15,519 bases of DNA from CAZFQD01 sp964520885 (GTDB taxonomy: Bacteria > Bacillota > Clostridia > Oscillospirales > SIG519), in assembly GCA_964520885.1 (NCBI GenBank), contig CAZFQD010000042.1:1-15519 (forward strand), in the 5' to 3' direction. Below are positions 4,640 through 13,497 of the stretch, piece by piece (the first letter of the stretch is position 1; the number at the start of each line of letters is the position of its first letter). The notes under the pieces are model-generated. The model ran no database searches, had not been told where the DNA came from, and worked only from the letters and a program-made list of their open reading frames with translations. A program made the position numbers and the translations under genes.

Positions 4640-7600
4640 TTGAATTTTCAATATTTTAACCCTGTTTTTGGATTTGTCGTAGGTTTGAGTTTCGTTTTGT
4701 TACTATGGATTGTTATAGTAAGAGCACGAAATAACAGAAAAATCAATATAAGATATGCCTCGTTAACAGTAGAGGAGTTGGAGGACCATGCAAGGCGAAT
4801 GGCTTTGGAACATTATGTTTCTCCCAAAAGAAACATTCTCAATTGGCCTATTCCAAGGATGAATGATAACTATAATTTTATTATTTCTGTTTATAAAAGT
4901 TTGAATGAAGATATAAAACAAAAACGAGCTGTACCTACAGCGGCTGAATGGCTTTTGGATAATTTCTATGTCATAGAAGAACAAGTGAAAAGTATTAGAA
5001 GAGACCTAAGCAAGAAGAGCTATTATCGTTTGCCCGTCTTAAAAAGCGGACCTTTTAAGGGATATACAAGAGTATATGCAATTGCTATGGAGTTGACCGC
5101 CCATATAGATGGACAGATTGAAGAAACCACACTTTTAAAATATCTAAAAGCATATCAATCACATATTATCCTTTTTGACAGAGAGATATGGGAAATTCCT
5201 ACAATGATTAGATTAGCCCTCATAGAGAACATACGAAATAACTGTCAAAAGATAAAAGAAACCAAAAGGCAATGGAATTTAGCGGATGAAATTGTTGAAA
5301 AATATTGCTCTGATGATTCGGTTAAAATAGAAAAAATACTTGAGCCATTAAAGAATAATATTGATTCTGTTTATGAAGCTAATCCTTCATTTATAGAGCA
5401 TTTATTTTATAGGTTGAGAAGAACCGGAAAAAGTTTTACAAATGTTTTAAGGTACATTGATGAGACACTTGATAAATTTGGAACTACAACAGAAAATATC
5501 GCACAAAAAGAATATAATTCTCAAGCCGCAAGCACTGTTTCTATGGGAAATTGTATCGTTAGCCTTAAATATGTCTCAAGTCATAGTTGGGTAGATTTGT
5601 TTGAGAATGCCAGTTTTGTTGAACAGATTTTAAAAAATGATCCCGATAGAACATACAAACTGATGGATATGAATTCCCGCAATTATTATAGAAGGCAGAT
5701 TGAAAAATTAGCTAAAAAATATGGTGTTTCAGAATTACATATAGCCAGAGAAGCTATTGAACTTGCCAAAATTGCTTTTTTGGAATCTGAAAAAAAAACC
5801 AATGAAGATGTTTTGTTAAGTTGCAAGTCTCATGTGGGTTACTATCTTGTAGGCAATGGTGTAAGAGAACTTGAAAATAAGCAAAAAGGTAAAATAAAAG
5901 TTAAAACAAAAGTTATCCGAATTATAGAAAAACATCTTGGATTTCTTTATATTGGCTCCATAACAATGGTAATTTTGTTTCTTTCAATTATTGCCATAAA
6001 TTATTCAATGGACAATCTTAAATATCAAAACTTGATTATTGCAATATTCATATGTCTTGCAATTCTGATACCGGTTTCTGAAATGGCTATATCCTTAGTG
6101 AATTGGATAGTGTGCAAGATAAAAAAACCGGCAGTATTCGCAAGGCTTGAGCTTAAAAACGGTATTCCTGACAATCTTGAAACAATGGTAGTAATACCCG
6201 CCTTGCTTACGGATGAAAAGAGAGTTGCAGAACTTTTAGAAAATATGGAAAACCATTACCTTTCAAATTGCGAGCAAAACTTATTTTTTGCTCTAATTGG
6301 TGCGTTTATGGACCACGATGGACCTTGTGCTGTAGATGATGAGAAAGTACTAAAAGAAGCATTATTAGGAATAAATGCATTAAACTTAAAATATGCAAAT
6401 AATAAAAAGGAAATATTTTATTTTTATCACAGAATAAGAAAGTATAATGAAAGTGATAATAATTGGACGGGATGGGAAAGAAAAAGAGGTGCATTACTGG
6501 AATTTAATGATATGCTTTTAGGTAGTATAGACACGAGCTTTTCATTTTTTTCCAATGCGATACTTCCGACCAAAAACATAAAATATGTAATAACTCTTGA
6601 TGCGGACACCATTCTGCCCATGGGTATGGCAAAAAAGATGATTGGGACAATGGCACATCCTTTAAATATGCCGGTGATAGATAGTAAAAAAGGAATCGTT
6701 ATAGCAGGACATGGTCTTATGCAACCTAGGATTTCCTTTGATATGGATAGCTCTAATCGCTCTATTTTCTCACGAATATATACAGGGCAGGAGGGTATTG
6801 ACCCTTATGCCAGTGCAATATCCGATGTCTATCAGGATTTGTTTGGAGAAGGTATTTTTACCGGAAAGGGCATCTATGATTTGAGGGTATTTCAAAGTGT
6901 TCTGAAAGACATAATTCCCGAAAATACGGTTCTTAGTCATGACTTGCTGGAAGGGTCATATGTCAGAGCGGCTCTTGTTTCAGACCTTGAATTAGTGGAT
7001 TCCTATCCATCCAAATATAATTCATTTGCGGCAAGACTACATAGATGGATAAGAGGCGATTGGCAACTTATACCATGGCTTGGAAGAAAAACTTACAACA
7101 GAAATAATCAAAGGATAAAAAACTCTTTATCCTATATATCCTTGTGGAAAATAATTGATAACCTTAGAAGAAGCTTAGTTGCTCCTGCTACTATGATACT
7201 TATATTTTTGGGATTTAGCATACTGCCCGGTAGTAGCTTACTTTGGGTGGGATTTGCAGTTGCTACCCTGTCCCTTCCTTTTATTATGACATTTTTGGAT
7301 CAGGTGTTTTCCGTAAAATTATTATCTGAAAGAATAAAACACCACATCCCGGGTTTCTTTGGGCTGAAAGCTTCTTTATTTCAGTTATTCCTAAGGTTTG
7401 CTTTTTTACCTTATCAAACTTATTTAGCTTTGGATGCAATATTTGTTACCTTGATCCGTGTATTAATAACAAAGAAAAATATGCTTGAGTGGGTAACTTC
7501 AGCCGATGAAGAAAAAGTTCAAGTTAATTCTCTGAAAAGTTATATTTCTACTATGGGTATAAGTGCAATTTTGGGGGCAACTATTGTTGGACTGGCAATC

Positions 7601-10600
7601 AATTTCAAACCGGCATATTTATTTCTTAGCTTAGCTTTTTTAGTGATTTGGGCAGTAGCACCGTTTGTTGCCTATTATATAAGTAAAGACGATAAGCATA
7701 CTGAAAAGAAGATAACTTCAACTGATAAAAACGAACTTGGAAAAATAGCGAGAAAAACCTGGAGGTACTTTGAGGAGTTTGTAAATTTCAAGAATAATTT
7801 TCTCGCACCGGATAATTATCAGGAAGACCCGCCAAAAGGAATATCATACAAAACATCTCCTACCAATATTGGATTAGGTCTCCTTGCTTGCCTTTCCGCA
7901 CGAGATTTGGGATATATTGGTATCGTGGAAATGGTGGAAGAACTATCAAAAACAATATCTACCATTGAGAAAATGGAAAAATGGAATGGTCATCTGTATA
8001 ATTGGTATGACACCCGAACCTTAGAACCACTTAAGCCTGTTTATGTATCCACGGTGGATAGCGGAAATTTTATTTGTTACATTACTACCTTAATACAGGG
8101 ACTTAAGGACTATTTTTCAAGTCCTATTGTGGATATGGTTTTTGTGGAAGGTATAAAAGATACGCTAAGAAACGGGCTTCAAGGAACAATGGTCATACCT
8201 AACGAATTTAATTATTTTGATGAGATAGGTAAAGATAACCCCATTGACATAAATCAATGGGATAAAGCTTTATATGATTTTTTGAATGGGAATGTAATTG
8301 CAAATATAAAAAAACAAGCATGGAAACACAAATTAGTGCTAATGGCGAATATGTTTAAAAAAGAGCTTAGGGAATTTGCTCCTTGGATTTATTTCATTCA
8401 AACCATTCCGGAAGAAATGTTGGAGCAAGATATGGCAGAGAGAACAAATCAACTGTTAAATCTATTAAAAAGTAATATTTGCTTAAAGGATTACCCTGAT
8501 TTTCACAAAAAGGTTTTAGAAATAATTGATAATTTGATAAAAGAAACAAATACAACCTTAATGAATTGCCTTTTATGGCTTAACCAAATAAGGGAAACTG
8601 TTTTGGAATCAAATGAGTTTATGGGAAAGTTTATAGAAAAATACAATCAGCTAATGGAGAGGATAAATTTTTTGTCATTGGAAACAAAGTTTTCGGTATT
8701 ATATGATGAGAGAAGACAATTGTTTTCTATCGGTTATAATATTATAGAACAAAGGCTGACAAATTCATATTATGATTTACTTGCATCAGAAGCAAGGCAG
8801 ACAAGTTATATTGCAATAGCCAGGGGAGAAATTCCACCAAAGCATTGGTTTGTGTTAGGAAGGTCCTTAACAATTGTAGATCATTTTAAGGGACTTGTAT
8901 CTTGGAGCGGAACTATGTTTGAATACCTTATGCCTCTTTTGATTATGAAAAGATATAAAAATACACTTTTAGACGAAACCTACTCATTTGTTATAAAAAG
9001 CCAAAAAAAATATGGGAAACAAAGAGGTATGCCTTGGGGGACATCAGAATCAGGGTTTAATTCTCTTGATATAAATCTTGATTATCAATATAAAGCCATA
9101 GGTGTTCCATGGCTTGGACTTAAAAGAGGATTGATAGAAGATTCGGTTGCTACACCTTATGCTACTTTTCTTGCTCTTCTTGTGGCTCCTTTTGAAGCTA
9201 TGGAAAACATTAAGGTTCTTAAATCTGAGGGTTTAGAAGGTCATTACGGTTACTACGAAGCGGCAGACTATACTCCGGAGCGACTTGCCTTTGAATCTAA
9301 ACGAGTAATCGTTAAGAGTTATATGGCACATCACCAAGGAATGAGTCTTATGGCTCTCAATAACTACTTAAGTGGCAACTTAATGCAAAAACGATTTCAT
9401 TCGGATCCCTTTGTGAAAGCCGCAAGGCTTTTACTTCAAGAAAAAATTCCACTCAATATTGTTTTTACAAAAGAAACAAAAGAAAAGATTATGCCATTTA
9501 AAGAATTTGTATTTCAGGATAGAAGTTCATATAGGAGGTTTACTGAGCCTAATTCTAACCTTCCTAATGCACATATTTTATCCAATGGCAAATATTCAGT
9601 GATGATTACAGATAAAGGAACGGGATACAGCAGAAACAAATTGGTTGCAATATCCAGATGGAGAGAAGATGCCATACTTGGAAATTATGGAATGTTTTTA
9701 TATATTAAAAATATTAATACAAATACAAACTGGTCTGCGGCTTATGCTCCGCTAAATGTATTACCGGATAATTATGAGGTTGTTTTTACGTCGGATAAGG
9801 CAACCTTTAAAAGAACAGATGGAGAAATAGAAACATTAATGGAAATCGTCGTCGCTTCCGGTGACCGTGCAGAAGTTAGAAGAGTAAAACTAAAGAATTG
9901 TGGAAAATCCCCCTGTGTATTAGAATTGACGAGTTATTTTGAGGTTGTTTTAGCAGACCAAAATAGCGATTTAGTTCATCCTTCATTTAGCAATCTTTTT
10001 GTAAAAACAGAATTTAATACTGAATACAACTGCTTAATAGCAAACAGACGACCCAGAACAGAATCGGATAAAAGTCTTTGGATTGCAAATTCTGTAGTGG
10101 TTGAAGGCGAAACAGTCGGCGATTTACAATTTGAAACAGACAGAATGCAATTTATTGGAAGAGGGCATACTGTATACAACCCTATAATAATTGAACGAGA
10201 AAAACCTCTTTCAAATACTGTGGGAGCTGTTTTAGACCCTATATTTAGTTTGCGAGTAAGAGTAAGGATTGAACCGGGAAAAACAGCCCGAATATCATTT
10301 GTAACATCTATGGCTGAGAGTTCAGAACTACTTATGGAACTAATAGAAAAATACTCAAATAGTGAAATGTGTAATGCAACTTTCTGGTTAGCCCTTACAA
10401 GAAGTCAAGTTGAAACAAAGTATCTAAATATTAAGCCTGTTAAGATGGAACTTTATCAGCAAATAATATCAAATATACTTTTTATCAGTCCTTTAAGAAG
10501 GGTTTATGAAGAACAAATTAAAAAGAACCATAAGGGACAGTCGTCCCTATGGGCTTATAATATTTCGGGAGATAGACCCATTATTCTTGTTATAATAAAT

Positions 10601-13429
10601 AAAACAGACGAAGTGGAAATACTCTATGAGGTATTAAAAGCACACGAATATTGGCGGTTAAAGGATTTGAAAGTAGATTTGATAATTTTGAGTAATGAAG
10701 AAAACAGCTACACAAATCCGTTATATACTTTGATTACGGATGTTGTATATTCAACTCAAACCCAAGATGTAATGAATCGAAATGGAGATGTATTTATCCT
10801 CAATGCAAACAATTTGCAAAGCGATGATATAAATCTTTTTTATGCCGTTGCAAGAATGATATTTAATGGTAACAGTGGCACTATGGAGGAACAACTAAAA
10901 AGTTTGTCAATTCCAACACTTCCGGATTTAAAGGAGTTTAGTGATGCACCTTATACCCAAATACTACCTCTTGAACATAATTTAACTGCCGAAAACAGTT
11001 TACCTTTGATAAAGGAAACAAATTTTCAATATTTTAACGGTTTGGGTGGTTTTAGCAATGATGGCAGTGAGTATGTAATAAAGATTGAGAAAGGTCAAAC
11101 AACTCCTGCACCTTGGGTAAATGTAATTTCTAACCCTGAATTCGGCTTTGTGGTTTCAGAGTCCGGCGGAGGTTTTACATGGTGTGAAAACAGTGGAGAA
11201 AACAAACTTTCACCATGGTCTAATGATGCGGTAAGCGATATTCCCGGTGAAGTATTTTATTTAAGTGATGAAGAAAGTAAAGTATGGTCAATTACACCTG
11301 CCCCAATAAGAGAAGACGAACCCTATATCATCAAACATGGATTTGGATATACAGAATTTGAGCATTCAAGCAATGGAATTAGCCAGAAGATGGTTCAATT
11401 TGTGCCAATAGGTGATTCTGTCAAGGTGAGTATTATAAGCCTTATGAACTTGTCTTTCGGGGTCAGAAATATAACACTAACATATTATTTATGTCCCGTT
11501 TTAGGAACAAATACAAGTGATACAGCTATGCATATCATAACTTCCCAAAGTGAGAGTGGAACATTAACGATAGTGAACCCATATAATAAAGAATTTGAAG
11601 GCAAGATTTGTTTTATTGATACTTCTGTGGAAGAACGATCTATTACGGGAAATAGGAAAGATTTTTTTGGAATGGGTAAATTAGATTCTCCGGAAGGTTT
11701 AAAATTTAAAAATTTATCAGGTACCGTAGGTGCAGGATTTGATCCATGTGCTGCAATGCAGGTGAATATTGAATTAAAATCAAATGAGACCAAGGAAATT
11801 GTTTTTCTTTTGGGAATGGCGGATAATTTGGTTAGAGTTAATACTATCACAGATAAATATAAGCAAAAGGATATTGCTAAGGAATCGCTAAATGAAGTTA
11901 AAAAGTTTTGGAAAGAAAAACTCGGGATTATACAAGTGAATACCCCTGACCCAACTATGAATATAATGCTAAATGGGTGGCTTTTATATCAGGTAATTTC
12001 TTGCAGGTTATGGGCAAGGTCTGCCTTTTATCAATCCGGTGGAGCTTATGGATTTCGTGACCAACTTCAGGATTGTTTATCAATTGCCCAAATATGGCCG
12101 GAAATTGCCAAAAAACAGATTATAAAGCATGCAACTCACCAATTTGTGGAAGGGGATGTGTTGCATTGGTGGCATGAACCTGAGGGGAAGGGAACCAGAA
12201 CAAGAATATCTGATGACTATCTTTGGTTGCCCTATGTTACGGCAGAGTATATAAGGATTGTGGGAGATTCTAATATTCTTAATACGGAACTTCCGTTTTT
12301 AGTTGATGAGGCTTTGAAGGATTTTGAGGATGAAAGATATTGTAAACCTACCATATCAAATGAGGTATCTTCTCTTTATGACCACTGTATTCGTTCTTTG
12401 GAAAAAGCTTTGAAATTTGGCGAGCATGGACTTCCACTGATAGGGTCAGGTGACTGGAATGATGGAATGAACACTGTTGGCAATAGAGGACTGGGAGAAA
12501 GTATATGGCTTGGCTGGTTTCTATGCACAACTCTGCAAAAGTTTTCAGCTGTCTGCCATTTAATGAAAGATGAAAAAAGAACGCAGAGATACCTTAAAAT
12601 AAGCAAAAATGTTGCATTAGCCATTGATAAAAACGGATGGGATGGAAACTGGTATAAAAGAGCTTATTTTGACAATGGCACGCCCTTGGGTTCAGCAAAT
12701 AACAGTGAATGTAAAATTGATTCACTGTCACAAACATGGGCAGTAATTTCAGGGGTAGGTAATGCCGAAAGAGCAAAAAAAGCGATGAATTATGTGGAAG
12801 ATTATCTTGTAATGCGGAATGAAGGACTTATAAAGTTGCTTACACCTCCATTCAATGACGGAGATTTAGAGCCGGGATACATTAAAGGGTATGTTCCGGG
12901 TGTTAGGGAAAATGGTGGTCAGTACACCCATGCAGCTGCTTGGGTCATAAGTGCATTCGCCATATTAGGTAAAGGTGATAAGGCATGGGAGCTATTTGAA
13001 CTCATTAACCCAATTAATCATTCTCGTACCAATAGAGAATATTCCATATACAAGGTGGAGCCATATGTAATGTCGGCAGATGTTTATGGAGAACATCCCC
13101 ATATTGGTAGAGGCGGATGGTCTTGGTATACAGGTTCTGCCGGTTGGATGTATAAAGCTGGCTTAGAAAACATCCTTGGATTTCAAAAAAATGGTGATAA
13201 CCTTATTATAGACCCTTGCATACCTAAAAAGTGGAAGGAATATTCAATAACATACAAATATTTTGAAACAACTTATGAAATAAAAGTTAATAATCCCGAG
13301 AGTTTAAATAAGGGGGTTTTAAATATTTCTATGGACGGAAAAAGTTTAGATGGGAATGTTATAAAACTTTTCAATGACAATTTAAGTCATAAGATTGAGA
13401 TTTGTGTACATATCGCTATTGACTACTAA
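4640..13429 (+). CDS. Cyclic beta-1,2-glucan synthase (NdvB/Cgs type; GT84 + glucoamylase-like + GH94)
   Basis: This giant enzyme (2929 residues; Brucella/Rhizobium Cgs proteins are of similar size) is predicted to build beta-1,2-glucan from UDP-glucose at the membrane and control chain length with its phosphorylase domain. Residues 8-26 form an N-terminal helix. Two helices (about 434-453 and 464-490) precede the GT84 domain, which has LDADT (D654, D656) and the RLHRWIRGDW motif (R799-W808). Further helices lie at about 846-890, 914-943 and 973-1013. A glucoamylase-like domain (about 1072-1578) has MPWGTSESGFN (1464-1474) and MAHHQGMS (1562-1569). Then come two beta-sandwich GH94-type parts (about 1636-1980, with GQSSLWAYNISGD at 1966, and from about 2126) and the GH94 catalytic barrel with SGDWNDGMN (D2605-N2611; a DWND aspartate is the presumed general acid) and QYTHAAAW (2761-2768). 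The TTG at 4640 is chosen because AAGGGAG (4625-4631) lies 8 bases upstream; the in-frame TTG at 4598 lies in a hairpin and has no binding site. The last residues (IAIDY) and the stop lie in the right copy of the direct repeat. Confidence 0.93.
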   Translation: MNFQYFNPVFGFVVGLSFVLLLWIVIVRARNNRKINIRYASLTVEELEDHARRMALEHYVSPKRNILNWPIPRMNDNYNFIISVYKSLNEDIKQKRAVPTAAEWLLDNFYVIEEQVKSIRRDLSKKSYYRLPVLKSGPFKGYTRVYAIAMELTAHIDGQIEETTLLKYLKAYQSHIILFDREIWEIPTMIRLALIENIRNNCQKIKETKRQWNLADEIVEKYCSDDSVKIEKILEPLKNNIDSVYEANPSFIEHLFYRLRRTGKSFTNVLRYIDETLDKFGTTTENIAQKEYNSQAASTVSMGNCIVSLKYVSSHSWVDLFENASFVEQILKNDPDRTYKLMDMNSRNYYRRQIEKLAKKYGVSELHIAREAIELAKIAFLESEKKTNEDVLLSCKSHVGYYLVGNGVRELENKQKGKIKVKTKVIRIIEKHLGFLYIGSITMVILFLSIIAINYSMDNLKYQNLIIAIFICLAILIPVSEMAISLVNWIVCKIKKPAVFARLELKNGIPDNLETMVVIPALLTDEKRVAELLENMENHYLSNCEQNLFFALIGAFMDHDGPCAVDDEKVLKEALLGINALNLKYANNKKEIFYFYHRIRKYNESDNNWTGWERKRGALLEFNDMLLGSIDTSFSFFSNAILPTKNIKYVITLDADTILPMGMAKKMIGTMAHPLNMPVIDSKKGIVIAGHGLMQPRISFDMDSSNRSIFSRIYTGQEGIDPYASAISDVYQDLFGEGIFTGKGIYDLRVFQSVLKDIIPENTVLSHDLLEGSYVRAALVSDLELVDSYPSKYNSFAARLHRWIRGDWQLIPWLGRKTYNRNNQRIKNSLSYISLWKIIDNLRRSLVAPATMILIFLGFSILPGSSLLWVGFAVATLSLPFIMTFLDQVFSVKLLSERIKHHIPGFFGLKASLFQLFLRFAFLPYQTYLALDAIFVTLIRVLITKKNMLEWVTSADEEKVQVNSLKSYISTMGISAILGATIVGLAINFKPAYLFLSLAFLVIWAVAPFVAYYISKDDKHTEKKITSTDKNELGKIARKTWRYFEEFVNFKNNFLAPDNYQEDPPKGISYKTSPTNIGLGLLACLSARDLGYIGIVEMVEELSKTISTIEKMEKWNGHLYNWYDTRTLEPLKPVYVSTVDSGNFICYITTLIQGLKDYFSSPIVDMVFVEGIKDTLRNGLQGTMVIPNEFNYFDEIGKDNPIDINQWDKALYDFLNGNVIANIKKQAWKHKLVLMANMFKKELREFAPWIYFIQTIPEEMLEQDMAERTNQLLNLLKSNICLKDYPDFHKKVLEIIDNLIKETNTTLMNCLLWLNQIRETVLESNEFMGKFIEKYNQLMERINFLSLETKFSVLYDERRQLFSIGYNIIEQRLTNSYYDLLASEARQTSYIAIARGEIPPKHWFVLGRSLTIVDHFKGLVSWSGTMFEYLMPLLIMKRYKNTLLDETYSFVIKSQKKYGKQRGMPWGTSESGFNSLDINLDYQYKAIGVPWLGLKRGLIEDSVATPYATFLALLVAPFEAMENIKVLKSEGLEGHYGYYEAADYTPERLAFESKRVIVKSYMAHHQGMSLMALNNYLSGNLMQKRFHSDPFVKAARLLLQEKIPLNIVFTKETKEKIMPFKEFVFQDRSSYRRFTEPNSNLPNAHILSNGKYSVMITDKGTGYSRNKLVAISRWREDAILGNYGMFLYIKNINTNTNWSAAYAPLNVLPDNYEVVFTSDKATFKRTDGEIETLMEIVVASGDRAEVRRVKLKNCGKSPCVLELTSYFEVVLADQNSDLVHPSFSNLFVKTEFNTEYNCLIANRRPRTESDKSLWIANSVVVEGETVGDLQFETDRMQFIGRGHTVYNPIIIEREKPLSNTVGAVLDPIFSLRVRVRIEPGKTARISFVTSMAESSELLMELIEKYSNSEMCNATFWLALTRSQVETKYLNIKPVKMELYQQIISNILFISPLRRVYEEQIKKNHKGQSSLWAYNISGDRPIILVIINKTDEVEILYEVLKAHEYWRLKDLKVDLIILSNEENSYTNPLYTLITDVVYSTQTQDVMNRNGDVFILNANNLQSDDINLFYAVARMIFNGNSGTMEEQLKSLSIPTLPDLKEFSDAPYTQILPLEHNLTAENSLPLIKETNFQYFNGLGGFSNDGSEYVIKIEKGQTTPAPWVNVISNPEFGFVVSESGGGFTWCENSGENKLSPWSNDAVSDIPGEVFYLSDEESKVWSITPAPIREDEPYIIKHGFGYTEFEHSSNGISQKMVQFVPIGDSVKVSIISLMNLSFGVRNITLTYYLCPVLGTNTSDTAMHIITSQSESGTLTIVNPYNKEFEGKICFIDTSVEERSITGNRKDFFGMGKLDSPEGLKFKNLSGTVGAGFDPCAAMQVNIELKSNETKEIVFLLGMADNLVRVNTITDKYKQKDIAKESLNEVKKFWKEKLGIIQVNTPDPTMNIMLNGWLLYQVISCRLWARSAFYQSGGAYGFRDQLQDCLSIAQIWPEIAKKQIIKHATHQFVEGDVLHWWHEPEGKGTRTRISDDYLWLPYVTAEYIRIVGDSNILNTELPFLVDEALKDFEDERYCKPTISNEVSSLYDHCIRSLEKALKFGEHGLPLIGSGDWNDGMNTVGNRGLGESIWLGWFLCTTLQKFSAVCHLMKDEKRTQRYLKISKNVALAIDKNGWDGNWYKRAYFDNGTPLGSANNSECKIDSLSQTWAVISGVGNAERAKKAMNYVEDYLVMRNEGLIKLLTPPFNDGDLEPGYIKGYVPGVRENGGQYTHAAAWVISAFAILGKGDKAWELFELINPINHSRTNREYSIYKVEPYVMSADVYGEHPHIGRGGWSWYTGSAGWMYKAGLENILGFQKNGDNLIIDPCIPKKWKEYSITYKYFETTYEIKVNNPESLNKGVLNISMDGKSLDGNVIKLFNDNLSHKIEICVHIAIDY

Positions 13430-13433
13430 TTAT
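13413..13433. repeat. 21-bp direct repeat, right copy
   Basis: Identical to 2988-3008 in the same orientation. It overlaps the 3' end of the glucan synthase gene, whose TAA is at 13427-13429, and contains TTGACT (13419-13424), a possible -35 box for trmFO. Unlike the left side, the 13-bp unit GACTACTAATTAT is present only once. Confidence 0.8.
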
Positions 13434-13447
13434 TATAATGATAAAAT
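13419..13447 (+). promoter_or_regulatory. Candidate trmFO promoter using the repeat as -35 box
   Basis: TTGACT (13419-13424) and TAAAAT (13442-13447) are 17 bases apart, each one mismatch from the sigma-A consensus. An alternative TATAAT (13434-13439) has no -35 box at proper distance. Transcription would start near 13454, about 44 bases before the trmFO start. If real, the -35 box comes from the direct repeat, which would give trmFO its own promoter now that it is separated from topA by more than 10 kb. Confidence 0.5.
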
Positions 13448-13497
13448 CAAATACAAATGACATTTTTCAACTTTTCACTTAAAAGGAGTTTATAAAT

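Noticed and set aside
10528..10552. Strong inverted repeat (CCAT-A-AGGGAC / GTCCCT-ATGG) inside the glucan synthase gene, possible regulatory hairpin or inserted repeat
   Set aside because: It encodes the conserved GQSSLWAYNISGD region of the family in frame, so coding constraint explains most of it.
11485..11850. Antisense 121-codon frame within the glucan synthase gene
   Set aside because: No ribosome binding site or recognisable motif, and it lies opposite a well-supported coding region. A shadow frame.
4640..13429. Plain cellobiose or chitobiose phosphorylase (GH94 alone)
   Set aside because: Those enzymes are about 800 residues and soluble. Here GT84 motifs, many membrane helices and a glucoamylase-like domain precede the GH94 part.
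2785..13497. Transposon, prophage or integrative element with its own enzymes
   Set aside because: No transposase, integrase, relaxase, phage gene or tRNA attachment site is present; only the direct repeats suggest mobility.
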